Shown in pieces: positions 34,318 through 46,855 of a stretch of 64,000 nt of DNA (its first letter is position 1; the number at the start of each line of letters is the position of its first letter). The stretch is from contig JAPEVF010000055.1 of assembly GCA_029747585.1 (NCBI GenBank), forward strand, positions 1 through 64,000, in the 5' to 3' direction. A model generated the notes under the pieces. It was not told the DNA's origin, made no database searches, and saw only the letters and a program-made list of their open reading frames with translations. The DNA is from Pleurotus djamor. Lineage: Eukaryota > Basidiomycota > Agaricomycetes > Agaricales > Pleurotaceae. The position numbers and the translations under genes are program-made.

Positions 34318-34987
34318 ATGTCACAGGCTATTGGCAATGTGCGTTCTCATTCCTTCTTCGTTTTCGCGGCTTGTTCTCTAAATACTTTGGAAAACTGCAG
34401 ACAGCGCTTGCTTACGCGCGAGTATGGCACCACGTCGACGCTTCCGAACGCGTCTTGGGAAAACTTGCGGAACGGATCGCACTTGTTTTAATGGGCAAGC
34501 ATAAACCCATATACGACCCCAGTGGTGCGTACGAATCTGCTTGAATGGAGGGTACTCGGCTGATATAGCGCTATATCAGTCGACTGTGGTGACTATGTCA
34601 TTGTCACCAACTCGAGGAACGTCAAAGTTACCGGGAATAAAGCCCAACAACTACTCTTCCGAAAGCACTCAATGTTCCCCGGAGGCTTGAAAGAAACACC
34701 ATACGAGGATATGATGGTTAAAAATCCAGATGAGGTGCGTTTGCTTCAATGAGTTCTCGGGGAACCTTTGAGCAATAATATTTGCTCTGTAGATCATCCG
34801 ACACGCCGTCTCCGGTATGTTACCCAAGAACAAATTACGCGACCGAAGGTTGGAGCGGTTATACGTGTTCCCCTCGTACAGAATGGGCATCCTTGGTGGC
34901 AATATCATGCGGAGTTGGGAGGATGGTACGCTACCTCCAGATTGGGATCCCAAAACACCAACACTTGGGAAGGTTCCTCCTCGATGA
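34318..34987 (+). CDS. MRPL23: Mitochondrial large-subunit ribosomal protein uL13m
   Basis: uL13 of the mitochondrial ribosome (yeast name MRPL23). Four exons, 34318-34338, 34401-34524, 34580-34734 and 34793-34987, total 495 bases and 164 aa. The protein reads MSQAIGN then [51 protein letters not shown], and [19 protein letters not shown] before LYVFPS. These are the diagnostic uL13 blocks, including the [13 protein letters not shown] motif. The first coding exon is only 21 nt. There is no long presequence, which is normal for this protein. It converges on Nup42, with 140 bp between stop codons. Confidence 0.94.
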
Positions 34988-35127
34988 GTAGAGGCCTCGC
35001 TGTTCAGATCCCATTATTTGCTATACATATAATGCTCAGGCCTATAGATGCTATGGAGCCCCGACGTATCCAAAACGCATGCACAAGTACTTAGTGTTCA
35101 GAGGATGGTGCGGTCGGAGTGATGATT

Positions 35128-37112
35128 TCATCTAAGTTCTATTGGTGGTATCCATTCTGGAACTTTGCCCCACGTAAACGTCTTTGCCGTGAAGGCGTCC
35201 AGCGCACTTTTAGGCAACATGCTAGCATAGTTCTGCGGCAATTTCTCGTCGTAGGGACAAGCACCCCGTTTGTACGGCGATTGTGCTTGGGCAACATCGA
35301 AATTTGGCGGGCCGGGCACATTTTTCGCAGGTGCTGGAGCTGGAGTAGGTTTCGAGGCGAATGCACTAACACCGCCGCCGAAGGCAGATGATGTGGAACC
35401 GAAAGCAGACTGAGGGGCAGGTGTAGGTTGTCCAAAAGCCGAATTCGAAGGAGTGTTATTTGAGGGATTGCCAAATGCACTCCCGGAACTGCCAAATGCT
35501 GAAGCGGACTGACCAGCGAAGGCACCGAAGCCCGTTGCTGGTGCCGGTGCACTAGCCTGAGAGGTTGGCTGGCTTTGCTGCGCGAACGCGCCAAATCCTG
35601 TGGCGGGAGCAGCAGGTGTTGAACCAAACGCAGATTGTGTAGGAGCACCTTGCAATGGCGTCGTTGAGGAGAACGCGGACTGTCCAAACACTGAGCCAGA
35701 GGGATTACCAGGAGTGGTAGAAGCAGCGCCAGCCCCGAAAGCTGTAGGCTTACCCGCGAACGCAGAAAAAGCGTTACCACTGCCACTACCGCTGGCAGCA
35801 GCACCAAATGGACTGGGAGTCGAGGAGTTCTTCGCAAAAGCACCGAACCCACCGGTGGCGGGTTTTATAAGGGATGATTGACCGAATGCAGAAGTCGTAG
35901 GTTGTGTTTGACCAAATGACGACTGCCCAAATGCAGACGTAGCTTGAGGTTGCTGAGGTTGACCCAATGCTGGTGCTGATGTCGTTTGGGCAGGTTGTCC
36001 AAAAGCCGATGTTGATGATAGGGAGCTATGACCGAAAGCTGGGGCTGGCTGTGAAGGTTGTCCGAAAACAGATGTTGGTTGTGAAGGTTGACCAAAAGCT
36101 GACGTAGGTTGTGTAGGCTGTCCGAACGCTGAGGTCTTGGGCTGCCCAAATGCTGAGGGTTGTCCAAACGCAGAAGTTGCCGGTGGTTGACCGAAAGCTG
36201 GTTTACCGAAGGCAGACTGACCACCAAAAGCTGATTGACCAAATGACGACTTTCCAAAAGCTGAAGCGTTTCCAAATGCTGAAGTTCCCCCTCCTCCAGC
36301 ATTGGCTCCAAATGCTGACGTGGTCGCGGCAGCTCCGAAGGCAGATGGTTGACCAAAGGCTGAAGTATTAGTCGTATTGTTGCTTGTACTGGTAGTGGTG
36401 GACGCAGATCCTCCTTCTTGACTCAGCTTGACTGCTTGGTCGAAGACCGCTTGAATGTTATTACGAGCGTTCTAAGAACATATGAGAAGACCATTCTTGA
36501 CTTGCTGGCAAAGGCGAACGCGCACCGTAAAGACCTGCTCGGAGGCCGCTATCTTCTCTGCTTCGTAGGTGATCTCTTCGGGCATAAGCTTTCATTTTTG
36601 AAAGAGCTATCAAGGGCATGACTCACATATTCATTCATATTCCCCCCTTTCAAGGCAGTTGCTGCACGAACTCGCAACTCTTCCGGTGACTCGTCTTGTC
36701 CACCAATCAAAATCGGTTCAAACTTTGCTGCCCCGTAGGAGGATAAAGGCCACAGTGGCTTATCCTTCATTGGCGTTAAATCGTTGGTCAGTGTCGCCAA
36801 ACTGCATCCCTCCGATCAGTAGCGAAGTATCATCATGAATCCTCCAATGACGCACGTAAAAGGGACTGCTTCTGAGGCAGTGTTGGTTTTGGGCGGCGTC
36901 CAAGTTTGATCTACACCGACTGGTTGAGTCCAGGGAGTCCATTACTGTCATACTGAATGTGAATACGAACTTCCAAAGCCACCTTGTCGCTGTTCTGGGT
37001 GTTCATTACGACATTGATTGCCGAACCGACATGATCCACGGAGNAAAAAATTGGCAGACAGCCTGTAAGAGGGTCAATAAAGCATGCAGACGCGTGTATC
37101 GAGGCGTACCAT
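35128..37112 (-). CDS. NUP42: FG nucleoporin Nup42 with CCCH zinc finger
   Basis: Cytoplasmic-face nucleoporin that binds Gle1 and stimulates mRNA export. The first coding exon appears to be only the ATG (37112-37110), followed by a 47-bp intron; exon 2 then gives AVCQFF, LRGSCRFGNQCRNEHPEQRQ. That is a CCCH finger (C-x8-C-x5-C-x3-H) if the single N at 37024 stands for three bases. Exon 3 (36919-36856) and exon 4 (36801) lead to LTNDLTPMKDKPLWPLSSYG and SPEELRVRAATALK, a conserved helical block. The rest is about 30 FG repeats of the SAFGQP type. The C-terminus SALDAFTAKTFTWGKVPEW ends in the Gle1-binding motif, then IPPIELR. The start is supported by the fit of spliced ATG-Ala-Val-Cys to the family. 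Confidence 0.88.
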
Positions 37113-37356
37113 GACCGAAGCGCGTAAGGAGGACGAAGGATGTGGCGCGGAAGATACTCAGTCACGTGCAAACCTGACCCCTTACCATCACTCTCAGGGG
37201 CCTTGACACCCCTGCTTCCGGTGGTGGCTACAAGTTCAACGCATCGCAAGCAAACGAACATGATGGGGGCGTTGGACCCAGATAAACCGCACGCCAAAAC
37301 GGCTATAATCTACAGTCACATTTCTTTGCTCGTTCCCCCTTGTATCGTAGCGCGAA

Positions 37357-38215
37357 TTGACCATGACGACGTCAACCTACACAAGTACTTTGGTGATGGC
37401 CCAGCAGGGTGGGGCTGGTTATCTCCTCCCGACTACATCGACGGCCTTGCAAGTGACTATCTCGTCGATTATCAAGACCAAGTCTTTCTGGATGAGGTCA
37501 GTCTTCTACCCCCGTCTCCTATGGATGGCAAATTCAACTGTCCTATAAAAGGCCTCTGCCAACCCATGTACCTTCGAATTCAAATTCTTTGCGTTTCCCG
37601 GGATGAAGTATGTCCGTTTCATACCTACAGCGGGCTTTATGCAGGCGGTGCGCTCGAGAAAGATTATAAACACCATGCCTACCCCTTCCAGTCCCGACTT
37701 GTCGGTTTCCCATAACGAGGCACACACTCATTCTGGACTCAACTTCACATCTCGCCTCCGGAGAGAATTGGGCTACGAACTCGATACGGTGTCTCTTTAA
37801 CTGTATGCGACTCTACCTCCACTGGATGGCAGCTACGCCAACTGCGAGGACCGTGCCCGTCAACCCATTCGATCAGGCAGGCCCCGGACATGGGCCACAA
37901 AGTAGTTTTTCTTCGTCATCCTCACGACGGCCGTCCGAACGGAGGACTAGATCAGCCACACGTCCTGAAGAACTCTCTTATACCACCCGTCCCCTGAGCT
38001 ACATGGATGGTTTTAACCTTCCCCTCGATTCTGACCTAGATGAAGAAGAGGATGATGTATGACTGTGGAGGAGGACGACAATGCATTCTTGCTTCGTATC
38101 AAATCCTGGATCGAGCATGTCTCGCGAGCTCTTTCCGAGACAAATGGAGATGGGGTCTCTCAGCTACCTTCGCTGTCTCCATCCTCGCCTATGGGGAGTA
38201 TCGATTCTACAAATA
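37357..38215 (+). CDS. Possible multi-exon gene, unidentified
   Basis: A weak call. Several open stretches in different frames could be exons: MAQQGGAGYLLPTTSTALQV with SSIIKTKSFWMR (about 37399-37500), AVRSRKIINTMPTPSSPDL and the following 45 residues (to about 37800), a Ser/Arg-rich part with PLSYMDGFNLPLDSDLDEEE (about 37850-38060), and FLLRIKSWIEHVSRALSE (about 38085-38215). Plausible splice sites exist for the first join (GTCAGT to a GCAG near 37643). The third and fourth parts are in different frames with only about 20 bases between them, so either an indel or an unseen intron separates them. I recognise no family. It could be a fast-evolving gene, a decayed gene or not a gene. Confidence 0.3.
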
Positions 38216-38666
38216 AGTGACATGTGACAACCCACCACTGACATCTTTGTCGGCGATTCGATGTCAAGATGGTTGGTGATGTGAAAGTCGCCGTGGATTC
38301 CCATGTCGTACCCTGCTTCTCACCCGCGTGGATCTGGTAGAGCAGCTTTGGAAAACGGTTTCTCCCTTATCCTTTCATACCTTCAATATAGTAAAGCTCC
38401 CCTGTTGTATAAGAGTCATGATTCTGTCGCAAAAATAACAGCTACCTTTACCCCACCTTTCGCACGCAGAGCTGCGAAATTTGATACCTTGCGTCGACGT
38501 CAAGACGTCAGAGATCAGGATATGGGAAGGCTGCCCAAGGCCTGCCCCAGATTCAACGCGAACTTCGTTGACTCAATGACCCTGGCCCCTAGCCTGTGAT
38601 AAAGGGGTGCCCCCAAAAGGGGGTACGATAAATTCTTCGTAATCGAGAAATTCACCTTCTACGTCC
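38216..38666. other. Intergenic region upstream of the TTC27 gene
   Basis: About 450 bases with no convincing gene. A short perfect hairpin (five C, four A, five G) lies near 38609-38624, 40 bp before the TTC27 start; it is too small to interpret. Confidence 0.35.
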
Positions 38667-41540
38667 ATGGACGCATCTACCGTCGAGAAAGCTCTGATCT
38701 CAGGATCTTGGCCTTCAGATAGTCATGCCTCCCTTCTTCCCGAGCTGATCGTGAAGCTAGCTAGAGATGCTGTCGAAGGCCGTTTCCGAGATGTCCTGCT
38801 CTCTCAGGAACTGTTGAATCTACGACCGGTGGACATAAACGAGGCCCCAATAAGCTCCTGGTTCGACCTGACCACGAGTCCTGCGGACCTGGACGAGACT
38901 GCTGGAGAATTTCTTCGTTTGATCCTAGCCATCGCTTTACTCCAAAGCTTCGTACAAGCCAACTGGACCGGCCCCGATCTAGACTTCCAACCGCTAGAAT
39001 TGTTCGGAGGAAGTTCTAAAGACCTCACTGACGAAATACTCACCCAAAAATCCATATCCGAGCTCGCGTACGGTGGCGAACCTGCATACCATCTCACAAA
39101 CCACCCCATTCTCTTACGACTGGCCCAGATACTCTTAGACACAACTTTTACCCATTGCAACACGGCTCCCTGGTGGCGGCTACGCGCTACAATCATCCAT
39201 CAACACGTTCTCGATGAAACAGTTCCCCCTCCTTCGTCTGTTGTCGCCCCACTTGAGGCCCTGACGAAGGCGATTGCCGATCCTGAACTTGCGGGACGAT
39301 TACACCTCGAGACTGGGCTGCTTGATCACACCCTTGGTCAGGATCGAGAGGCCTCTGATCGCTTCGTTCGAGCTGCTAGGGCAACGGGCTTGGAATACGA
39401 GCTCACTGGTGCGTTGGGGAAACGGACCAAATTCCAACAAAAAGATCTCAGTCAACTTGTTTTGCTGGCTGAGAGCCGATTGACTGTTTCCGATTCTCCT
39501 GGTGCCTCTGATGATTCCCAGAGCGTGCCTTTGGATAGTAAAAAGGTTGTTCCGGAGACCTTGGAGCTTAATGACGATACGCTGTTAGAGAAAACCCAAT
39601 TCACCTCATCAAACCCCGATGACAAATCGAAATCAGCTCTTGGTCATCTTGACCCATCATCCCAACCCGCATTGCATCCGGTAGATCAATGCATTCTCCT
39701 CTCACTCTGCCTGAATGTCCAAAACACATCGCCATCGCATGGTCTCACAGCCGAACAGATGGCTCCATACGTAGATCGCGTCATCTCGCACCCGCGAAAC
39801 TGGTCGATCCATACCATGGCTCTCTTGCTTCGCTCTAGGCTCGAATCATCTCGAACAAGGACCGTCGAACGCGCAACTCTACAGCTCCAAGCCCTCATCG
39901 ATCAGATGCCAACAGCCGACTCATCTATATCAGAGCGTCTTCTCTATCTTTACGACATTCCCCTTCCTAGCAAATGGGAGCTCGAGAAGGAACTGGCTCT
40001 ACAATTCCTGAAACTCGGGGTTGTTAAATCTGCGCTCGAGATCTTTGAGCGTTTGGAAATGTGGGAAGAGGTGGTTAAATGTTGGGGTTCGTTGGAACAG
40101 CCGGATAAAGCCAAGGCGATTGTCAAGGACCTTCTTGACGGAAAACGCTACGAAGCTGAAACTGTTATATCCCGCGGGAAGTCCCTGTCGAATGAGAAGC
40201 GGTCGTTTTTGGATGCGGCACGAGAGGCCAAACTTCTTTGTTTGCTGGGTGATCTAGAACCAGATCAAGCCGTCCAGTATTATACCCGTGCCTGGGAGGT
40301 ATCCAAAGAGACATCGGGTCGTGCCATGAGGTCCCTTGGTGGCTACTATTTCGCGAGGGGTGAGTATGCCAAGGCAATTACTTCCTTGAAGCGTGCCGTC
40401 GCAATAAACCCACTATATACCCGATCCTGGTTCATCCTGGGTTGCGCGTGCGTAAGGGAGGAAGATTGGGAAGGCGCAAAGACGGCTTTCGGTCGGTGTG
40501 TGGCAATTGATGATGAAGATGGGGAGAGTTGGAATAATCTGGCCTCCGTATACCTTCGCATGGGAACGATTCCATCATCTGAACCAGCCCTACAAGCACC
40601 CGGTGATGAGGATACTGATGCAGTCAGCCAAGAAGGCCAAACTGTGAGTGTTTCATGTGGCGTTCAAAGCCTTCCCGCGAGGTTTCTGATTGGTTTCTTC
40701 GGATGCGGCGTTTTCATTTTCTCCTACGTCCCCACCAACATCTGCGTGTGTTCTGGTTGCTAGGTCAATGGAGACGCGAAGAAGATTAATGGGGAAACCG
40801 CGATGGCTCTTCATTATGATGGCGAGACCAGCCAATCGATCCCATTTGCCCACAAGATGCTCGCATTTCGAGCACTCAAGCAAGGGCTGCGGTTCAGCTA
40901 CGACAACTGGCGTATGTGGTCGAATTACATGATCGTCGCGATGGACGTCGGCGAAGTGTCGGAGGCATGCCGTGCTCTTGGTCGCGTCGTCGAAGAGACC
41001 AGCGCTAAAGTTGGCGCCGAGTCAGTCGATGAAGATGTCCTCGAAAGACTTGTTAGAGCCGTGACTGCACCGGCTGAGTCAGGCGAGGGCCAGAACGGCG
41101 GCGAAGAAGCTTCTCGAAGTTCCAACGAAGCTAATGCGTTATTCAAGAACGTTTCAAAGTTACTTGAAACCATCATCCTACCTCGGGTGTCCTCACCCCG
41201 GATATTTCGTGCATATGCTCGATTGCTGACCTGGCAATCCCGGTGGGAGGAAGCGTTGAAAGCGCACCTGGATGGCTATAGGTGTGGGATAGCAGGATCT
41301 ATGGAAAAAGGTGAGACGGACCCAGAGAAGTGGCGTGAAGCTGTCGTAGAGGTGGAGGAAATTGTCGACATTTTGAGAAACTTCGGGCCCCGGATCCAAA
41401 CTGGAGGTACGAACTGGCGACTACAAGCGCGGAGCATTGTTAGAACATTCATGGGTCGGATGAAGGATGGGTTTGAGGATGAACCTGAGTGGTCTCGACT
41501 GGTCGATCTACAGGAAGAGTTACGAAAAGTTGAAGGGTAA
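38667..41540 (+). CDS. TTC27/Emw1 tetratricopeptide-repeat protein
   Basis: Homologue of human TTC27 and yeast Emw1, an essential TPR protein linked to cell-wall and Golgi function in yeast. Two exons, 38667-40643 and 40764-41540, total 2754 bases and 917 aa. The N-terminal 430 residues are helical (MDASTVEKALISGSWPSDS). TPR units start near residue 540: RAMRSLGGYYFARGEYAKAI, then RSWFILGCACVREEDWEGAK, then ESWNNLASVYLRMG. After the intron, AHKMLAFRALKQGLRFSYDN and WRMWSNYMIVAMDVGE are the family's most conserved stretch. An in-frame read through the 120-bp intron runs to a stop at 40761-40763, so splicing is needed. The intron is longer than most in this window. Confidence 0.9.
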
Positions 41541-41900
41541 AGGAGGGCGTCAAGGTCATATAATTATTTCATTACCATTGTCCCCAAGCCGTTGAAGCAG
41601 GGGCAAGTGATCACCAACAATTCAATGATGCGCCACACCCTTGAATTACAAAGGCCGATGTCCTCGAGGTATTATTGAGTGGGTATCACCATCGAGATGA
41701 GGTGAATTGCGAGGTGGGGATGTCGTAACCATATACAATCTGGTGCTACATGTGGTTCTTTCGGAAGCAGATAAGAAAGCGAGCAGTTGCGAACGAAAAT
41801 GAATGATGGATTGATTGTGTCAAACGAGATGAGATGTCAGGAGCAAAGACCGCGGAAGAGAGCTGAGTGTAAGAACGGGAAAGCGGTTGTGGGTGGGAGG
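41541..41900. other. Convergent intergenic region
   Basis: About 360 bases between the stop codons of the TTC27 gene and the DUF6593 gene. Nothing recognised. Confidence 0.35.
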
Positions 41901-42655
41901 CTACCAACTGAGTGCTTGCGCGACCCGGTTGAGAGTGAGAGTGGTGAGGATTTCGGTCACGATGGCTAGACCAGGCCCTTTGATGGTTAGTCGTGCATGA
42001 AAGTCGTCTTCTGGTTCACTTAGTTCCCAGACGGCGACTAGAGCACGCCCATCGCTGCACTATACCAACAACCGATATATTAGCCCAAACGGCGTATACC
42101 TGCCGGATGCCACTCACCTCCATGCGCTGCGGCCCATTGATCTTCCACTTGTATTCTTTGCTCCCATTTTGCGGCTTGAAATATTTGGATCTATGACAAA
42201 ACGTCCGAGCACATAAGGTGGGAAGGTCGAGAAGCTGTAGACTGGCTTACTGGCTTGAGTCCCGCTTCTGCCGCAGAGAGTTTGCCATGGGTTGAGAGGC
42301 GGAGTTGCCATAGACAAGGTATCCTTGCGTGTGACCGGGACCAAAGTAAAGAAAGGACCTATCCGGGCCCATTATTGCGGGGTGCTGCTGCGACCACGCA
42401 TCTTCTCGCCGTACGCGAACGACAAGATTAGGATCCTGAGGTATCTGCACAGCAAGACACTCTGAGATGTCTGAATCGAGTGAGACGCGGTAGAAAAATA
42501 CCTGTTGTCTGGATGGATGTGAGTTGGGTCGGTCAAAGTGAATCATGATCAGAAAGCTGGACGTACATTGTGAATGCGGCCCTGCTCTCTAGATCCTCGA
42601 ATCTACAATGGCATGGGTTGTCGCCAAACTGCAGGAGGATGTACGGACCAGACAT
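41901..42655 (-). CDS. DUF6593-type small protein
   Basis: Four exons, 42655-42567, 42508-42251, 42190-42118 and 42059-41901, total 579 bases and a 192-aa protein. Spliced sequence has the pattern of the basidiomycete DUF6593 family: a start MSGPYILLQFGDNPCHC, then QQVFFYRVSLDSDIS, the GSKEYKWKINGPQRMECSDG block with its EYKWK core, ALVAVWELSEPED, and an end LAIVTEILTTLTLNRVAQAL. The family has no assigned function to my knowledge. The protein has no signal peptide or membrane segment. Each exon by itself is short, so the gene is easy to miss. It is convergent with the TTC27 gene and divergent from phospholipase D. Confidence 0.74.
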
Positions 42656-43076
42656 GGAAGGAAAGGGGAGACTGAGAGAGAAATGGAAGGGAAAGAAGAG
42701 ACCCCATTCTACTTGGGAACCTGCCTTTGATATGTATTATTTTTTATGTCCGTTTCTTCAAATTTCTTCTTTAGAAACAAGGTAAAGGCCGGTACATGAG
42801 AACCGTAAATCAAGGCTTGGGCGGCGTTATGCCCTGATCAGTACTCCACGTGGAGAGGGCTGCCACGAGGGACACCCACGCGGCGGCACGTGGCTTAGAT
42901 GCATCGGTCCCTTAGGCGCCCGCCAAGTGCTCCGCCGTCATTGCATCGCCCCGCATCCATAACCCCTTTCAATCAGATTGCTGCGCTTCTTCCCTTTCAA
43001 CTTTCATCATAACCATCGTCGTCGTCGTCTCCAACAGCGAGCTCAGTCATTGAACTCTGGTGTAGAGTATTGTACA
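42656..43076. other. Divergent promoter between DUF6593 and phospholipase D genes
   Basis: About 420 bases containing a CACGTGG-type E-box near 42848 (CCACGTGG) and a second CACGTGG near 42888. Such motifs bind bHLH factors in fungi; function here is inferred only from the match. Followed by a pyrimidine-rich stretch before the PLD start. Confidence 0.35.
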
Positions 43077-46000
43077 ATGTCGTTTATTAAGAATGTCGTG
43101 TCGAAGCTGCCTCAGGGCTTCGAAAGAGCCCGAGCTCAGGCTATCGGTATGTTCGGTTCCCCTCTCTTTGGCCAGCGTCGCTTAGTTCATGGACGCGGAA
43201 TACGTTTGAATAGGTATTATCAGCCCAAATCGTGAGTACGAAGTCAAAGTCGCGTATATTGCGTAGTCAACCTTTGTACGTAGGTCGCCACGATGACCCC
43301 GAAGAGCAGGCGCAAGACGCAATTCGTGCAGAAATCAACGCGAGCCACCGCTTTACCAGCTTCGCAGGCGAGAGAACGCACAACATAGCTAAGTGGTATG
43401 TAGCACGCGACCCAGAATATACCCGGCGCTCATGGCTGACATCGCGTCGGCAGGCACGTTGACGGGCACGATTACATGTGGGCAGTCTCGGAAATGATAG
43501 ATAACGCCAAAGACGTCATTTTCATTATGGTAAGTCTTACCCCAGTCTCTCAATCATGCCAACAGATGTCTCAATTGACGCCAGGATTGGTGGCTCACGC
43601 CCGAACTCTACCTTCGTCGCCCCCCTGCGTTCTACCCCGAATGGAGACTTGATAGGTTGCTCAAGCGCAAGGCTGAGCAAGGCGTAAAGATATATGTGAT
43701 TGTTTACAAAGAGGTCAGTGGTTTGCTAGCACCCGATCACTCGGAATTGAATCCGCTTCGATCTTGATCGAGAACAGGTGACCCAAACGATGTCTATGAG
43801 CTCGAAGCATACGAAGGTTAGTGTTGCTCGCTCCCAACAATTCAAAACCTCATCATTTGGACAGCGTGTATTGACCGAACTTCACGAGAATGTTCATTGT
43901 ATTCGTCACCCTGATCATATTGGTTCTAAAGGTCCCATTTTCCTTGTCCTGTGGGCTTCACACGCTGAAACGATTCGCTTCAGATAATGTCCAATTTTGG
44001 TCCCACCATGAGAAGGTCGTCGTAGTTGACAACAACTATGCCGCCATCGGAGGGCTAGATCTCTGCTTTGGACGATGGGATACCCACAATCATCCCCTGG
44101 CGGATGTCCACCCATCCAACTTCTCCGCCACTCTCTTCCCCGGGCAAGATTACAACAACGCCCGAGTGCAAGATTTCCAGAATGTGTATGAGTTTGCGAG
44201 CAATACTGTATCGATCTTAGAAACGGCTAGGATGCCTTGGCATGATGTGAGTTACCACCATCTCCACATCCGTTGACAAAGTTTTGACCATCGCTATGAT
44301 AGGTCCATATGACTTTCACAGGGCCTGCAGTCCTAGATATTGTCCAACACTTTGTAGAAAGATGGAATGAAATTAAGAAACGCAAGGTATGCCCTAATTA
44401 CGGGTTTCGATAGCCTTTCCAATAATCCCTTGCTTTGACCTTCAGTATCGCAAAGATCCGTAGGTCCACAACTTCTCCGTCTAGTTGCTGGTCTGATTTG
44501 GTATGCTAGGCGATACGATTGGCTAGCCCTCCCTCATAATATCGATGTGGCCCCGAATGAACCAGTTGCTCGTATGTTTTGATTTTTCTGAGCTGCCATT
44601 TTACTCACATCTTCCCCCAGGTCACCCCCATCGAGAGCAGTGGGCGGAGATGGGTCGCCGTTTCAAGAACAAATGGCATAGTCAATTTGGTGATCGGTCT
44701 GACGAGCCTGAACGCTCGCCTTATGAGCATTATGGGCGCCCCACTTGTAACATCCAGGTCGTCCGAAGCGTATGCGATTGGTCTCATGGTCCGTACACAT
44801 CGAATCTCACTTGTGAAACAATTAACTCTTGAGCCCAGGTGTTCTTCCTGAGCATAGCATTCAAAACGCTTGTAAGATGGCCTTGATCTCCGCCAGATTT
44901 GCTCAGCCATTCTAACTCTGTTGGTAGATATCCAACTGATAGAAGAGGCCCAGCATTTCATCTATATAGGCATGTTTCGTCCCTCCCTTCTTGCGAGTTC
45001 ACTCAAATAATCTGTTCAACATCTCACAGAGAACCAATTCTTGTGAGTAGTTTCCCTTTTGGCGCCAATTTCTCTGCTGATTTACGATTTTCAGCATCAC
45101 CGCAACGAAACCAGGCGGAGTCGTACAGAACCTGATTGGAGAGGCACTTGTCAAGAGGATTACGCGCGCAGCCCGAGAAGGCACGCGTTTCAAAGTAATA
45201 TCCCTTCACCTTGTTGCCTGAACCTCCCCCTCAGTCCCTGCTTTCAGGTCATCGTTTGTATCCCTGAAGTGCCAGGCTTCGCTGGGGATCTCAAAAATGA
45301 AAGCGCCTTGAAAATCATCATGGCCGGTCAATATAGGTCCATCAATCGCGGAGGCAGCAGTATTTATGAGGAGCTCAGAGCCAATGGCGTTGAACCGTTA
45401 GCATAATTCATCATGTCGTGTGACTTCGAACTGACATAAGATCATACAGGATGGATTATATCCGTTTCTACCACCTTCGTTCTTATGATAGAATCAATGC
45501 GCCATATGGTTGGTTTGGTCGCCTAGCCTGTCCGAACGTCTGACACTGACTGAACCTGGCAGACACTTACATCTCCAAGATTGAGCAGAACTCTGGCGTA
45601 CGCTTTCACGAAGCTCAAGTCGCTTTGTCACGGCAGTGGATCGGCGACATGATTGACGACGAGCACACCCAGAAGGAAGTTAAGTTGAAGATCCCCGAGG
45701 CTTCAGGAGAGGGTATGGTTATCAGTGATAAGACTAAGGTGAACATCGAAACCATCCCCTTACCTGCCTCGGAGGAGGAGGCGAAACGGATGGTCGAGAA
45801 ATTCGAACACGGTGCCGATAATCTGAGAGGTGATGAATCGGTGGCTGATAGCGTTGCTCAACATATGTTGGGCGACAACACTACCTTGCTCGATGAGAAG
45901 TGGCTGGGTACTCCCGAAGAAGAGTTACAAGCGTAGGTCCTCTAGCTTGTGGTGGATTCCCTCGCTGAACAGTATTTGCCCAGATACGTTTCCGAGCTAC

Positions 46001-46855
46001 TCTATATCCATTCTAAATTGATGATTGTTGACGACCGACGCGTCATCGTGGGTTCTCTGTCTATTGTCGGTTGAATAGCTTATGAAACGTGCTTCCAGAT
46101 CGGTTCGGCAAACATTAACGATCGCAGTCAGAAGGTGCATACTCTTCTTTTTCTAATCTGCGACAATATTAAGCATACCCCATAGGGTGATGGTGATTCT
46201 GAGATTGCATTAGTCATCGAGGATCAAGCCATGATTCCTTCGACTATGAACGGCCAGTCCTTCGATGTCTCCCTCTTCGCGACCACGCTTCGTCGTCAGC
46301 TCTTCCGCGAGCATCTCGGTCTCATCCATCCACAAAATTGTGGCAAGGAAAACGAGCCGATCACCAGCGAAATGCGTCCTGCTCCCATTCCAAACGGATA
46401 TGACTTAGGTAGCGATGAGGATTGTAAGGTTGCCGATCCACTCTCCGACGATGCCGTGTGGCTTTGGATTTCCACGGCGAAGAAGAATAGGGAGATTTTG
46501 ACGGAGGTGTTCAGGCCTGTGCCAACTAACTTGGTGAGGGACTGGAAGGCGTATGATGTGAGTGGCCACATTTTAGCATGTCAAATGCAAGCTGCTGACC
46601 TCTACCGTAGAACTATGTGCCACAGGTGAAGACAGGACATGTTGTCCCTGGTCTTTCGCTTGAACGCGTCAAGTCGCGCTTGAATGAAGTCAGAGGAGCC
46701 TTGGTCGAGTGTCCCCTTGTAAGCAACCCCAACGATATCCCTTTTTACTGACGCGCTGATCAAGGTCCCTTCAGGATTTCCTGTTCGACGACAAGGAGTT
46801 TGTTACGGGCCCCGAGTGGCGTGGCCTCAACCCCACTTTGCCTATCTATATCTGA
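43077..46855 (+). CDS. Phospholipase D
   Basis: Hydrolyses phosphatidylcholine to phosphatidic acid and choline. Start [20 protein letters not shown] at 43077. More than a dozen short exons. Both HKD motifs are intact: [21 protein letters not shown] near 44010, and [15 protein letters not shown] joined to [11 protein letters not shown] across an intron near 46050. Between them are [12 protein letters not shown], the [15 protein letters not shown] block and the [12 protein letters not shown] stretch. The C-terminus has [16 protein letters not shown] and ends [10 protein letters not shown]. The N-terminus is too short for PX or PH domains, unlike yeast Spo14, placing it in the fungal PLD group without lipid-binding modules. 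Some exon joins in the middle (44400-45450) are not resolved exactly. Confidence 0.88.

Noticed and set aside
35139..36356. Long leucine-, histidine- and glutamine-rich minus-strand frames over Nup42
   Set aside because: They are alternative-frame readings of the FG-repeat DNA, whose periodic sequence keeps several frames open.
38607..38626. C5-A4-G5 hairpin as a terminator or regulatory element
   Set aside because: Too small, and intrinsic hairpin terminators are not used by fungal RNA polymerase II.
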